Below, in pieces: positions 1 through 9,109 of a stretch of DNA of 64,000 nt (position 1 is its first letter; the number at the start of each line of letters is the position of its first letter). The translations under genes and the position numbers were made by a program. Source of the stretch: Cohnella ginsengisoli. GTDB taxonomy: Bacteria > Bacillota > Bacilli > Paenibacillales > Paenibacillaceae. The notes beneath the pieces were generated by a model. It was not told where the DNA came from. It saw nothing but the letters and a program-made list of their open reading frames with translations, and made no database searches. The DNA lies in the NCBI RefSeq assembly GCF_029525555.1, contig NZ_JAPDHZ010000006.1:496001-560000 (forward strand), written 5' to 3'.

Positions 1-1404
1 TACGAGTGAGTGAATGCCAACCGGCTAACGACACCCAAAGAAAAAGTTCAACAACTCCGAGAAAAGCTAGGTCATGCGGCCAAGACAAACAAGAGGAGAA
101 GATTCCATGCGCTGTACGACAAGGTATGTCGGCTGGACGTGCTGTGGGAAGCGTGGAGAAGCGTACGAGCCAATAAGGGGGCAGCAGGCGTGAATGGTGA
201 AACGCTGGCGGATATCGAGAAAAAGGGCGAGTCCCTTTTCGTCGAGGAATGCCGAGAACGTCTACTCCAGAAACGATACCGTCCTCAGCCCGTACGACGC
301 CACTATATCCCGAAGAAAGACGGGCGTAAGCGCCCGCTCGGCATTCCGACGATTCAGGACCGGGTCGTACAGATGGCGTTAAAACTGGTGATGGAACCGA
401 TCTTCGAAGCGGATTTTCAGGATTGTTCCTTCGGCTTTCGGCCGAAGCGCAGCGCGAAACAGGCGCTGGAGCGAATCCGCAAAGCGTGCAACCGCAAGGG
501 CAATTGGGTGGTCGACGTCGACATTCAAGGGTTCTTCGACAACCTGGGCCAGGAGAAGTTGATGAAGCTGGTGGAAATGCGAATCAGCGACAGACGCGTA
601 CTCAAGCTGATCCGGCAATGGCTCGGAGCCGGAGTCATGGAGGAAGGCAAGGTGAGAAGAAGCGATCTGGGAACGCCGCAAGGCGGCGTGATCTCGCCTC
701 TGCTCGCCAACATCTATCTGAATTACTTCGACGGGCTATGGGAAAAGCATGGGAAAGCGGTTGGAGCGTTAACGCGGTATGCCGACGACTTCGTCGTGGT
801 GTGCAAGACAAGGAAGGATGCCCTTCATGCGCATAAGCTTATTCAGGCGATTATGGCGCGTCTGGAATTAACGTTGCACCCGGAGAAGACGCGGATTGTG
901 GGGCTATGGACGGGAGAAGAAGGATTTGACTTCCTCGGCATGCACCACCGGAAAACGAAAGCCGAAACGGGACGAAGCCAAGTGTACTACACGACCCGGC
1001 AATGGCTCTGCAAGAAAGCAGAGATGCACATCCGGGAAGTGGTGAAAGAGCGACTGGCACCGCCAAGTATGCGGAGCGCATCGTTTGAAGAACACGTGAA
1101 ATGGCTCAATCCGAAAATCCAAGGCTGGAAGAATTACTACACAACGCCTTACAGCACGAAGTGGATGGCTAAGCTCGATTGGTACATCCGGCAAAGGCTG
1201 ACGAAGTGGTACGCAAAGAAGCGCCAACGAAGGCGCTGGCGCGGTTCCGGAAACGAAATTAAGATTCTAAGCCAAGTACATGGACTCAAAACACTCTTGA
1301 AAGTCGCACGCGCATGAATGACGAACATCGGAAAGCCGTATGAGGGAAAACCTCACGTACGGTTTGATGAGGAGGGGCTGAATTTATTCAGTCCTTCACT
1401 CTAG
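1..1404 (+). mobile_element. Group II intron, 3' portion (5' end outside window)
   Basis: The window opens inside a group II intron. An intron-encoded reverse transcriptase is followed at about 1329-1404 by a domain V-like hairpin (GCCGTATGAGG, loop, CCTCACGTACGGTTT) and a domain VI-like stem (GGGGCTGAATTTATTCAGTCC) that ends near CACTCTAG. The 3' splice site is estimated at 1402-1404. The 5' domains I-III lie before the window, so neither the target site nor the 5' junction can be read. The protein and domain V sequences differ clearly from those of the intron at 33291-35180, so these are two separate lineages. Confidence 0.8.
10..1317 (+). CDS. ltrA: Group II intron reverse transcriptase/maturase
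   Basis: This 435-residue intron-encoded protein would reverse-transcribe the spliced intron RNA and help it fold. The reverse transcriptase core is intact: the primer-binding region reads RRHYIPKKDGRKRPLGIPT, the finger motif LGTPQGGVISPLLANIYL follows, and the catalytic YADD sits at about residues 257-260. A maturase (domain X) region follows, with WLNPKIQGWKNYY. The C-terminus is basic (KKRQRRRW) and shows no HNH endonuclease domain, so mobility would depend on nicked or replicating DNA. GTG at position 10 is chosen because an in-frame TGA lies directly before it. No frameshift is visible, so the protein may be active. Confidence 0.9.
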   Translation: MNANRLTTPKEKVQQLREKLGHAAKTNKRRRFHALYDKVCRLDVLWEAWRSVRANKGAAGVNGETLADIEKKGESLFVEECRERLLQKRYRPQPVRRHYIPKKDGRKRPLGIPTIQDRVVQMALKLVMEPIFEADFQDCSFGFRPKRSAKQALERIRKACNRKGNWVVDVDIQGFFDNLGQEKLMKLVEMRISDRRVLKLIRQWLGAGVMEEGKVRRSDLGTPQGGVISPLLANIYLNYFDGLWEKHGKAVGALTRYADDFVVVCKTRKDALHAHKLIQAIMARLELTLHPEKTRIVGLWTGEEGFDFLGMHHRKTKAETGRSQVYYTTRQWLCKKAEMHIREVVKERLAPPSMRSASFEEHVKWLNPKIQGWKNYYTTPYSTKWMAKLDWYIRQRLTKWYAKKRQRRRWRGSGNEIKILSQVHGLKTLLKVARA

Positions 1405-1451
1405 CGAGGAAGCGTTGCCCCGTTCTTGCTTCTGTTCCCCGCTGAGGGGTG

Positions 1452-1457
1452 TATGAT
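1452..1457 (+). promoter_or_regulatory. Possible -10 element before the epimerase gene
   Basis: TATGAT lies about 50 bases before the epimerase start, just downstream of the intron 3' end. No convincing -35 was found at the right distance, so this is a weak call. Confidence 0.3.
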
Positions 1458-1508
1458 ATGCTAGGATAAATATACGTAAAAGTCATGATCATAGCCTAGG
1501 AGGATACG

Positions 1509-2522
1509 ATGACAGCGAACGCGCAAGCTTACGAAGGTCAATACCAGGGTTTGAAGGCAGTATGGCTGAAATCGGGCCCTTACGAGGCGGCGGTGCTGCC
1601 GGAGATCGGCGCGAACCTGATCGCGTTCCGGGACACGGAGCGGGGATACGCCTTCTTGCGGGAGCCGGCCGCGGATGAACTGCAGGGGTTCACGGAACGC
1701 CCGATGGTGCACGGCATTCCGGTGCTTTTCCCGCCGAACCGCTTCGAGGACGGCAAGTTTCCTTGGGAAGGCCGCGTGCTCGAACTGCCCGTCAACGAGA
1801 CCGATCGGAATAACCATCTGCACGGCTTCCTTTATAACATTCCCTGGCAGGTCGACGGCTTCAGCGCCGACGCGCTTGGCGCGCGTGCGGTATTCAGCGT
1901 GAAGGTGGCAGAAGGAGACGCGGTGTACGCGCGGTTTCCGTTCGCGTTCACCGTCCGTCTGGAATATACGCTGAATGGCGAAGGCCTTCACCAGCGCGTC
2001 AGCGTCCGCAACGACGGCGAGGGCACGATGCCGTGCCTGCTCGCGTTCCACACGGCGGTCAATGCGCCGTTCGCGCCGGGCAGCTCGACGGACGACTGCA
2101 CGTTCAAGCTGACGGTCGGCGAACGCTGGGAGATGGGCGCCGACGGCCGAATGCTGCCGACGAAGCGCAAGCTGCCGCTCACGGAGGCCGAGGCGCGCAT
2201 GCGCGACGGCACGCAGTCGCCGTTTTTCGAGTCGCTGGACAATCACTACACGGCGGTGCCGCAGAACGGCCGCAACCGCATGGAGCTGACCGACAACCGC
2301 ACGGGCGTCAAGCTCGTCTACGACGTGGGCACGGGCTACAAGCAGTGGATGATCTGGAACGACGGCGCCAAGGGCGGGTACTTCTGCCCGGAACCGCAGG
2401 TTAACCTCGTCAACGCGCCGAACATCGCGCTGACGGCGGAGGAGAAGGAGCAGGCGGGACTGTTCGCCCTGTCGCCGGGCGAGGTCTGGGAAGAGACGTG
2501 CCGGCTGTACACGATCGGCTGA
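1509..2522 (+). CDS. Aldose 1-epimerase family protein
   Basis: The 337-residue protein belongs to the galactose mutarotase-like fold, which interconverts alpha and beta anomers of sugars or sugar phosphates in the cytoplasm. Family features visible are GIPVLFPPNR near residue 75, the histidine-bearing NHLHGFLYNIPW near residue 100, a second histidine in LLAFHTAVNAPF near residue 180, and a likely catalytic glutamate in YFCPEPQVNLVNAPN near residue 300. The start has a clear AGGAGG ribosome binding site 7-8 bases upstream. No signal peptide is present. Substrate cannot be told from sequence, and the gene stands alone. Its transcript would run through a 51-base repeat array before reaching a terminator at 2774-2810. 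Confidence 0.85.
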   Translation: MTANAQAYEGQYQGLKAVWLKSGPYEAAVLPEIGANLIAFRDTERGYAFLREPAADELQGFTERPMVHGIPVLFPPNRFEDGKFPWEGRVLELPVNETDRNNHLHGFLYNIPWQVDGFSADALGARAVFSVKVAEGDAVYARFPFAFTVRLEYTLNGEGLHQRVSVRNDGEGTMPCLLAFHTAVNAPFAPGSSTDDCTFKLTVGERWEMGADGRMLPTKRKLPLTEAEARMRDGTQSPFFESLDNHYTAVPQNGRNRMELTDNRTGVKLVYDVGTGYKQWMIWNDGAKGGYFCPEPQVNLVNAPNIALTAEEKEQAGLFALSPGEVWEETCRLYTIG

Positions 2523-2610
2523 GGAGCGCCTGTTCTGCCATTCATCGGCTTCACCCCGGGGAGTGCGCGGTCCGTGCAGACGTGTCGTATCCGCCCCGAC
2601 ACCGTCGCAC

Positions 2611-2735
2611 ATAAGGATGTGCCGCATCGCTATTCGGTGATGGGTCGTGTGTCTAGTCGTAATAAGGATGTGGCGCATCGTTATCTCGCGAGGGGGATCG
2701 CTCTCGGTCCGAATAAGGCATGTGCCATATCGCTG
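2611..2735. repeat. Intergenic tandem array, 3 units, 51-base period
   Basis: The element ATAAGGATGTGCCGCATCG recurs in degenerate form beginning at 2611, 2662 and 2713, so both intervals are exactly 51 bases. Units 1 and 2 can form a GATG/CATC hairpin and unit 3 a GGCA/TGCC hairpin. The array fills the gap between the epimerase stop and its terminator, so it is probably transcribed as 3' UTR. It shares period, but not sequence, with the arrays at 57945 and 63651. Confidence 0.75.
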
Positions 2736-2773
2736 TTTCGAGCAATAAAGTTGCATCGTTTTGCAGCAGAAAC

Positions 2774-2810
2774 AGGATCGTCAGGGCGAGCCCATGACGG
2801 TCCTTTTTTT
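2774..2810 (+). terminator. Rho-independent terminator of the epimerase transcript
   Basis: AGGATCGTCA pairs with TGACGGTCCT around a GGGCGAGCCCA loop (with its own GGGC/GCCC pairing) and is followed by seven T. Confidence 0.8.
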
Positions 2811-2907
2811 CGGCGAGCGAGTGCGGCTGCCGGAGGGTAAACGGCCGCCTGCCGCTGACGCCCGATAGGCGCTGCCGATCCTTGGGCGAGGTGCCGGAGC
2901 TCCGCTC

Positions 2908-3752
2908 CTAGGCATCCAGCAGCTTCCGCAGCTTCTCCTCGGTGCGCGAGTCGGCCGCCGGCGTATAGACGCTCAGACGAAGATCCGCGCTGCCGTGCGC
3001 CTGGAGCGAGGTGAGGTGGAACAGCATCTTGCCCGCTTTGGCGTGCCTGAATTCGAGGGCGACCTCGGGCGCGCTGCTGACCCGGCTGTCGTTCCAGAGG
3101 CGCTCGAAGTCGGGATGCGCGCCTTTCATTTCAGCCAGGAACGCCTCATACCAAGCGTCCTCCACGTAATGTCCGTAGTACGCCCGGAAGATCGCGAGGA
3201 AGCCGCTCGCGAACGACTCCCAATTGACGGCCAGCCTTCTGAATTCCTTGCGCGTGAATACGAGCCTGATCATGTTGCGATCCTCGGGCGCGATCCGGCC
3301 GAAGTCGGCGAAGACGCGGGCGGCGGCCTCGTTCCAGCCGACGATCTGGCAGCGCCTGTCCGATACGATCGTCGGGCACTGGCGCAGCTCGTCTACGACG
3401 CGCGACAGCGAGGGCGTCATGACCGGCGGGGCTTCCTGCTCGTAGTCGACCGCGCCCGACGCGCCGCCGTTCTCGGCCAGCGAATAGAAGTACTTGCGCT
3501 CGTCGGCCGTCAGCCGCAGCGCCTCGGCCACGCACTCCAGCACGGCGTGCGAAGCCTGAATGTCGCGTCCCTGCTCCAGCCAGGTATACCACGTGCTGCT
3601 CACGCCCGCCAGCTGCGCCACTTCTTCCCGCCGCAGACCCGGCGTCCGCCGCCTGCCGATATCCGGCAAGCCGACTTCCCCCTGGAGACAGCTTCGCCCG
3701 ACGCGCCTTCAAAAAAAGCCGACAACGCCTGCAATCGTGCGTGCTTGTTCAA
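2908..3752 (-). CDS. XRE-family regulator with MmyB-like ligand domain (two apparent +1 indels)
   Basis: A DNA-binding transcription regulator: an N-terminal helix-turn-helix (TPGLRREEVAQLAGVSSTWY) followed by a MmyB-like PAS-related domain thought to bind a small ligand. The continuous frame starts only at MPDIGRRRT. Removing one base from A7 at 3711-3717 and one from C5 at 3678-3682 (plus-strand coordinates) restores the family N-terminus, including LSAFLKARRAKLSPGEVGLP, and gives about 280 residues, the usual length. The start would then be TTG at 3752 with AAGGA about nine bases upstream. It is divergent from fabF, and a perfect inverted repeat at 3796-3809 lies in the shared region, so autoregulation or control of fabF is possible but unproven. 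The two indels are most likely base-calling errors. Confidence 0.8.
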
Positions 3753-3795
3753 GCTCCCCCGTCCTTCCTCGCGTCGCCTGTTATTCAGGTGCTCT

Positions 3796-3809
3796 TTATA
3801 CCAGTATAA
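3796..3809. promoter_or_regulatory. Inverted repeat between XRE regulator and fabF, possible operator
   Basis: TTATAC-CA-GTATAA is a perfect 6-base inverted repeat with a 2-base spacer, 44 bases upstream of the XRE start and 77 bases upstream of fabF. Its position suits the operator of the adjacent regulator; binding is inferred only. Confidence 0.35.
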
Positions 3810-3885
3810 CCTATAACTTGTACTAGGATATTGGCATGTGAAATGATAGGACTATAGCAGGGTACACCGAATGGAGGAGATCGGC

Positions 3886-5130
3886 ATGGCAAGAGCGGTC
3901 ATCACGGGAATGGGCGTCGTGTCGCCGCTTGGCGCGGACGTGGCTTCGTTTTGGAAGGGGCTCGTCGAAGGACGCTCCGGCGTTCGGACGATCGAACATA
4001 TGGATGTGTCGGGTTACAAGACGCGGATCGCGGGACTGGTGCAGGACTTCGATGCGGAGGCGATGTTCGGCCGCAAGGAAGCGCGGCGCATGGACCGCTT
4101 CACCCAGTTCGCGATCGCGGCGGCGGATCAGGCGATCGCCCAGTCGGGACTGGATATGGAAAAAACGGACCGCGAGCGGGTCGCGGTCTACGTCGGATCG
4201 GGCACCGGCGGCCTGAGGACGCTGAGCGACAACGAGTCGCTGCTGCGCGAGCGCGGTCCCGACCGGGTCAGCCCGCTGCTCGTGCCGATGATGATCGCCA
4301 ATATGGCCGCGGCGCAGATCAGCATCCGGTACGGCACGTACGGGCCGACGATGTCGCCGGTGACGGCCTGCTCGATCGGCAACACGGCGATCGGCGAGGC
4401 GTTCCGGCTCATCCGCGACGGCGAGGCGGACGTCGTCATCGCCGGCGGCGCCGAAGCGGCCGTGACGGAGCTGTCGCTCGCGAGCTTCGGCAACGCGACG
4501 GCGCTGTCCCGGCGCAACGACGAGCCCGGGCGGGCGAGCCGCCCGTTCGACGCGGACCGCGACGGCTTCGTGCTCGGCGAGGGCGCGGGCATCGTCGTGC
4601 TCGAGTCGCTCGAGCACGCGCTGGCGCGCGGCGCGCAGCCGCTCGCCGAGGTGATCGGCTACGGCGCAAGCTCCGACGCCTATCACCAGGTCGCCACGCA
4701 TCCCGAGGGGCGAGGGGCTGTCCTGGCGATGCGCGCGGCGCTCCGCAGCGCGGGCATCGCGCCTGCGGACGTCGATGTCGTCAGCGCGCATGCGACGAGC
4801 ACCGAGCTCGGCGACGCGACGGAGACGCTCGCGATCAAGCAGGTATTCGGCGAACGCGCGGGAGAAGTGCCCGTGACGGCCAACAAGTCGATGACCGGGC
4901 ATATGCTGGGCGCCTCCGGCGGCGCGCAGGCGATCGCGCTCGTCCAGACGCTGCGCGAGGGGATCGTCCCGCCGACGATCAATCTCGATCGCGCCGACCC
5001 GGCCTGCGACTTGGACTACGTGCCGAACGAGGCGCGCTGGGGCCAGAACCTGACAGTCGGCCTGTCGAACTCCTTCGGCTTCGGCGGACACAACGCGGTC
5101 ATCGTGCTGCGCAGGTTCGACGAGGCTTGA
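3886..5130 (+). CDS. fabF: Beta-ketoacyl-ACP synthase II
   Basis: FabF condenses malonyl-ACP with acyl-ACP in the elongation cycle of type II fatty acid synthesis in the cytosol. The 414-residue protein carries the thiolase-fold triad: Cys162 in VTACSIGNTAIGEA, His302 in SAHATSTELGD and His339 in NKSMTGHMLGASGG. The spacing is within one residue of E. coli FabF. The usual HGTST is HATST here and TACST is TACSI, both mild variants. ATG 3886 is preferred over the in-frame ATG at 3871 because GGAGG lies eight bases before it. The gene is monocistronic, divergent from the XRE regulator, with no fabH partner beside it. It could be a specialised second FabF, but the catalytic residues argue for a working enzyme. 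Confidence 0.93.
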   Translation: MARAVITGMGVVSPLGADVASFWKGLVEGRSGVRTIEHMDVSGYKTRIAGLVQDFDAEAMFGRKEARRMDRFTQFAIAAADQAIAQSGLDMEKTDRERVAVYVGSGTGGLRTLSDNESLLRERGPDRVSPLLVPMMIANMAAAQISIRYGTYGPTMSPVTACSIGNTAIGEAFRLIRDGEADVVIAGGAEAAVTELSLASFGNATALSRRNDEPGRASRPFDADRDGFVLGEGAGIVVLESLEHALARGAQPLAEVIGYGASSDAYHQVATHPEGRGAVLAMRAALRSAGIAPADVDVVSAHATSTELGDATETLAIKQVFGERAGEVPVTANKSMTGHMLGASGGAQAIALVQTLREGIVPPTINLDRADPACDLDYVPNEARWGQNLTVGLSNSFGFGGHNAVIVLRRFDEA

Positions 5131-5213
5131 TGCGCGAACGCGCCAGATTCGGTTCGGGGCGGACCGCCGAACGCAGCGGTTCGTGCAGCTAGCTTAAGTT
5201 GCGGCACCGCGCG

Positions 5214-5243
5214 TTCAACCCGCCCTTCATTTTGTTGTATAAT
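5214..5243 (+). promoter_or_regulatory. Vegetative promoter of purT
   Basis: TTCAAC at 5214-5219 and a perfect TATAAT at 5238-5243 are spaced 18 bases. An in-frame ATG at 5242 overlaps the -10 box, so translation must begin further downstream, at 5272. Confidence 0.7.
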
Positions 5244-5271
5244 GGGCACATCTGAGGGTGCGAGGAGCTGG

Positions 5272-6447
5272 ATGAAGAAGATGTTCCATACGAAAAAGGT
5301 GCTGCTGCTCGGTTCGGGCGAGCTGGGCAAAGAGGTCATACTTGAGGCGCAGCGCCTCGGCGCCGAGACGATCGCCGTCGACCGGTACGAGGGCGCGCCG
5401 GCCATGCACGTGGCCGACCGCAGCTACGTCATCGACATGCTGGACAGGCAGGCGCTGCGGGAGCTGATCCTGCGCGAGAAGCCCGACCTGATCGTGCCGG
5501 AGATCGAAGCGATCGCGACGGCCGAGCTCGTGAAGCTGGAGGAGGAAGGCTTCACGGTCATCCCGACGGCGCGCGCCGCGCAGCTGACGATGGACCGCGA
5601 GGGCATTCGCCGGCTTGCTTCGGAGACGTTGGGCCTGCCGACGGCGAAGTATCGCTTCGCCGACACGTTCGACGAATTTGCCGAAGCCGCGCGCGCGATG
5701 GGCTTCCCTTGCGTGGTCAAGCCGCTCATGAGCTCCTCGGGCAAGGGCCAGAGCGTCTGCCGCTCCGAGGAAGAGCTGGCGGAGAGCTGGCGGATCGCCA
5801 TGGAGGGCGGCCGGGTTCAGCAGGGACGGGTCATCGTGGAGGAATTCATCCGGTTCGAATCGGAGATCACGCTGCTGACCGTCCGTACCGCCCAGGGAAC
5901 GCAGTTCTGCCCGCCGATCGGCCACGTCCAGCAGGGCGGCGACTATATCGAGTCGTGGCAGCCGCACGAGATGACCGCTTCGCAGCTGGAGGAGTCGCGG
6001 CGCATCGCGCTCGCGATCACGGACGCGCTAGGCGGCGTAGGCCTGTTCGGCGTCGAGCTGTTCCTGGCCGAGGACAAAGTCTACTTCAGCGAAGTGTCCC
6101 CGCGCCCGCACGACACGGGCCTCGTCACGCTCGTCAGCCAGAACCTGTCCGAGTTCGCGCTGCACGTGCGGGCGATCCTCGGCCTGCCGATCCCCGAGAT
6201 CAAGCTGGCGTCGCCGGGCGCGAGCCGTCCGCTCAAGGCGCTGGAGGCGTGGGACGGATATCGCCTCGCGGGCGCCGCGGAAGCGCTCGCCGTGCCGGAC
6301 ACGCAGCTGCGCATCTTCGGCAAGCCGGTGACCAAGCCCGGCCGCCGCATGGCCGTGGCGCTGGCATCCGCGGACACCGTGCTCGAAGCGCGTTCGCGGG
6401 CGGCCGAGGCGCTCGGCAAGCTCAGACTCGAACAGGAGCGCGACTAA
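5272..6447 (+). CDS. purT: Formate-dependent phosphoribosylglycinamide formyltransferase
   Basis: PurT makes formyl-GAR from GAR, formate and ATP, a folate-independent route for the third step of purine synthesis. The 391-residue protein has the ATP-grasp superfamily plan: an N-terminal Rossmann-like domain (KKVLLLGSGELGKEVILEAQ), substrate-binding DLIVPEIEAIAT, the ATP-grasp core (CVVKPLMSSSGKGQSVCRS, residues about 150-170), and metal-binding GLFGVELFLAEDKVYFSEVS followed by RPHDTGLVTL. ATG 5272 has GAGGAG just upstream and lies a normal distance from the -10 box. Length matches the family. It is followed by its own terminator, so it is transcribed alone. Confidence 0.95.
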   Translation: MKKMFHTKKVLLLGSGELGKEVILEAQRLGAETIAVDRYEGAPAMHVADRSYVIDMLDRQALRELILREKPDLIVPEIEAIATAELVKLEEEGFTVIPTARAAQLTMDREGIRRLASETLGLPTAKYRFADTFDEFAEAARAMGFPCVVKPLMSSSGKGQSVCRSEEELAESWRIAMEGGRVQQGRVIVEEFIRFESEITLLTVRTAQGTQFCPPIGHVQQGGDYIESWQPHEMTASQLEESRRIALAITDALGGVGLFGVELFLAEDKVYFSEVSPRPHDTGLVTLVSQNLSEFALHVRAILGLPIPEIKLASPGASRPLKALEAWDGYRLAGAAEALAVPDTQLRIFGKPVTKPGRRMAVALASADTVLEARSRAAEALGKLRLEQERD

Positions 6448-6469
6448 TCGCTTTTCCTAAATCCGCAAC

Positions 6470-6510
6470 GCCCCTGCAGCCGCAGATCACGGCCGGCGGG
6501 GGCTTTTTTT
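6470..6510 (+). terminator. Terminator of purT
   Basis: GCCCCTGC pairs with GCGGGGGC across an 18-base loop and is followed by seven T. It abuts the stop of the convergent germination permease gene. Confidence 0.8.
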
Positions 6511-7684
6511 CACCCGCCCGGGTCTTGGCGCGGCTGCCGTCCTGCGCGTTGCTTTCCTCCGTGTTGCTTTTCTCCGGCTCCCCCGCCCTCCGCGCGTCCC
6601 GCGCCGAGCATCCCTCTGAGCTTGGCGATCGTCCAATGAATCGCCGGCGTCAGAAAGACCAGCCAGGTGAATGCCAGAAACGAAGGCATCATCGTCAACT
6701 CCTGGAATTCCGCCGGGAAGCGGGAAAGCTGGTAGGCGCAGGAAAAAACGAAAGCCGTCAAAGCAAACGTCAGCGGCCGGTGTGACTGAAGACCTGCGTA
6801 CCGCATGGCGATGCGGCTCGCCATGAACAGCAGGACGGCGGTCTTGATGAGGAGCGTAGCGGACCAGATGCCGATGAGGAGCGGATCGAGATTTTCCAGG
6901 ACCTCTCCGAACGAGATGAAGCGGACGGCCTCAAGCAGCGGATAGGCCATGTTGCCCGCGAACTTCGGGCCGAACAACAGCAGGCTGGACAGCCAATAGG
7001 CGACCAGGACGACGACGATGAGCGCCTGCATGGAACCAAGCTTGCGAAGGGGCCTCGGCGCCGATTCAAAAAAGGGAGCGAGCAAGAAGAGCAGGGACAG
7101 ATCGTTCAGCCAGCCGATGGCGAAAAACGTGGAAGAAACCAATTTGGCTGCCGACCAATGCGTAAAAAAGCGCGACCGTCATGCCGTAATCCATTTTGAA
7201 CAGCAGTACGAACAGGACGGGCACCATCGTCGCGAATACGGAGAGGAAAAAACCGTCGCTGAGCAGCGCGATCGAGCGAATGCCGGAGCGCGCGGCAAGC
7301 GCGGCGCAAATCAGAAAACATCCCAGCATCACCGGCGTGGGCGTCCCCTCCAGATAGACCGAGATGAACAGGTCCGAATAAGCGGAAGCGCAAAGCGTCG
7401 CGACCGTAAGGCAATACAGCAGCACAAGCGCGGAAAAAAAAGAAGTGAAGCCAGCGGCCGACGATGACGCCGCCGTATTCGGCCCACTCCCGTCCCTTGA
7501 AGGCATAGGCGACGCGGATGGAAAAGAAAGCGAACAGCATGCTGAACAGGCTGGCGCAGGGAATGGCGAGCCAGCCCAAGTATCCGCCGAGCACGTACAT
7601 CGGGCTCAGCATGAAGACGATCGGCGCCGCGATCAGGTACAAGGCGTATATGCGCCAAAGATGAACGAATTTTAGGGGTTTCAT
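6510..7684 (-). CDS. gerKB: Spore germination receptor permease subunit, GerAB/GerKB type (two apparent +1 indels)
   Basis: B subunit of a GerA-type nutrient receptor in the spore inner membrane, related to amino acid transporters. Three stretches in different frames join into one about 390-residue polytopic protein when one base is removed from A8 at 7434-7441 and one from A5 at 7123-7127. The joined sequence runs through WLHFFFSALVLLYCLTVA and FFHVFAIGWLNDLSLLFL with about ten hydrophobic segments, as in the family. The start at 7684 (MKPLKFVHLW) has GGGAG upstream and directly follows the small D-type subunit gene. It is the last gene of the operon. The second indel position is less certain than the first. 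Confidence 0.82.
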
Positions 7685-7706
7685 GCTTCGTTCGACTCCC
7701 AACTGC

Positions 7707-7922
7707 TTAACTGGACCGCGAGAGCGCGTCCGCCCAACCGAACAATACCCGGATGATCCAGACCGGCAGCGGGAACCAATTGGCGAATACCGCGGTTGCT
7801 GCGTAGCCGACGCTTAGCAGCCATACGGCCGTCGTAGCCAAACGGGCCCGCTTGTTGCCCGAGCGAAGCCCGTACAGTTCGCAGCCTGCGATTCCTGCCA
7901 TGATGAGCCATGCCGCCTTCAT
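7707..7922 (-). CDS. Small two-helix membrane protein in the germination operon (D-subunit-like)
   Basis: A 71-residue hydrophobic protein with two predicted membrane helices, roughly WLIMAGIAGCELYGL and TTAVWLLSVGYAATAVFANW. It lies between the C and B subunit genes, slightly overlapping the C gene. Small membrane D subunits of this size are known next to germination receptor genes in several Bacillus species and modulate receptor activity. Position and topology suggest the same role here, but sequence similarity could not be tested. ATG 7922 (MKAAWL) is chosen over an upstream in-frame start that overlaps the C-subunit gene further. Confidence 0.65.
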   Translation of the reverse strand: MKAAWLIMAGIAGCELYGLRSGNKRARLATTAVWLLSVGYAATAVFANWFPLPVWIIRVLFGWADALSRSS

Positions 7923-9109
7923 GGGGTATTCGCCTCCCGGATCGTCCACAGCGGTTTATGTTCCGCATTCATATGGGTCACGCGAATGTCGGTCTCTACT
8001 TTGAAACGAACTTCCTTGCCGTACGCTTGCGTCCATCTGTTTTCCAGGCGTGCCCATAAGCGGGGATAGCGCCATTCCAACAGGCGGCCCAATTCCAGAA
8101 TATCCGCGCCTGCCGCTTGGGATTTTTCTAGCGCGCTTTGCAGATTTGAAGAGACGGCTTCTCTCATTTTCCCCTCCAGCTTGTGCAGCGCAGCGGAGAC
8201 GGAGATATCCTCGTCGGTTAATGCGGATTCGAGCGTGGCCTCGGCGCTGAGCCGAACCCGGCACAAGATATCGCCTTTCGGAGAGATGACGGGAGATATT
8301 TTCGATTTCAGACGGTTCAGCCTGTAGTCGAACTTCCCATTCTCCGACAGCACGTCGTACATCGGCTCCGAGAGATTGCCCTCCGCCCAGCTGACGGCTT
8401 TGGCCTCTTCAATGCTCAGCCTGCCCTTCATGCGCATGTCCTGAATCATCGCGGTGCCCGCAATGCCGGTCCAGGGACTGACCTTGTCATTTTCGCTGAT
8501 CAGCGATTTTTTGCCGGTCCGCAGCAGCGGAACGGTCGTGCCGACGCCGGCGGCGCTGTCGACGGCCAGGTCTTTGATCGTCGCTTGTCCGACGAACTTG
8601 CGGTTGCCGTATTTGCGCAGCACCTCGGAGGGGGCTCTCTCGTAGACGGGCGTCAGCCCCATCACGTCCTTGGCGGGGCCTTCGGACACGAACACGAACG
8701 TCCGAAACGGGAAATAGGGATTGCGCGAAGCCCATTCGAGCAAGTCCTGCAGGCCCATTTGCGCGGCGAAGTCCGCGCTGACGACGACGGCGCGGGTCTG
8801 TCCCCAGGTGAGCTTGCGCGTCAGATCGTTCTGAATCTTGTCGAGCGCTTCCGGAATCGTAAAGCCGGATGCGGTGTTCGACGTGTAGGACTTGCCCTGC
8901 TGGGCGGCGGATTCTGTATTGCCGATCGTTCCGATCCGGTTGGGCAGCGGCGAGCCGATCGTCAGCACGATCTCGCCCGGCCGTTCGCCCAGATCGAGAT
9001 AAGCGCTCGTGATGAAGCTGCGATCGTTAAGTTCGATCTTGGACCAGCAGCCGGCGAGCGGCAGAACGAGCAAGACGGCGGCGAGCATCGTCCGGGCGCT
9101 TTTATTCAT
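7919..9109 (-). CDS. gerKC: Spore germination receptor lipoprotein subunit, Ger(x)C/GerKC type
   Basis: C subunit of the receptor, a lipoprotein on the outer face of the spore inner membrane. The N-terminus is a lipoprotein signal peptide (MLAAVLLVLPLAGCW) with acylated Cys near residue 21, followed directly by the family hallmark WSKIELNDRSFI. The C-terminal half has the usual Ger(x)C alpha/beta repeats (SVSAALHKLEGKMREAVSS, DILELGRLLEWRYPRLW). Length, 396 residues, is typical. ATG 9109 follows GGAGAGG and overlaps the end of the A-subunit gene, showing translational coupling. Confidence 0.9.
   Translation of the reverse strand: MNKSARTMLAAVLLVLPLAGCWSKIELNDRSFITSAYLDLGERPGEIVLTIGSPLPNRIGTIGNTESAAQQGKSYTSNTASGFTIPEALDKIQNDLTRKLTWGQTRAVVVSADFAAQMGLQDLLEWASRNPYFPFRTFVFVSEGPAKDVMGLTPVYERAPSEVLRKYGNRKFVGQATIKDLAVDSAAGVGTTVPLLRTGKKSLISENDKVSPWTGIAGTAMIQDMRMKGRLSIEEAKAVSWAEGNLSEPMYDVLSENGKFDYRLNRLKSKISPVISPKGDILCRVRLSAEATLESALTDEDISVSAALHKLEGKMREAVSSNLQSALEKSQAAGADILELGRLLEWRYPRLWARLENRWTQAYGKEVRFKVETDIRVTHMNAEHKPLWTIREANTP

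Noticed and set aside
2908..3669. The short continuous frame as a complete regulator
   Set aside because: It lacks the first part of the helix-turn-helix. The family N-terminus is present upstream in other frames and is joined by two one-base corrections.
3818..3850. FapR-type operator upstream of fabF
   Set aside because: A few bases resemble the TTAGTACC half-site, but no paired half-site was found.
4436..5192. Long Arg-rich frames overlapping fabF, and similar ones over other GC-rich genes
   Set aside because: Composition (runs of Arg, Ala, Gly) and position show them to be alternative-frame readings of high-GC genes.
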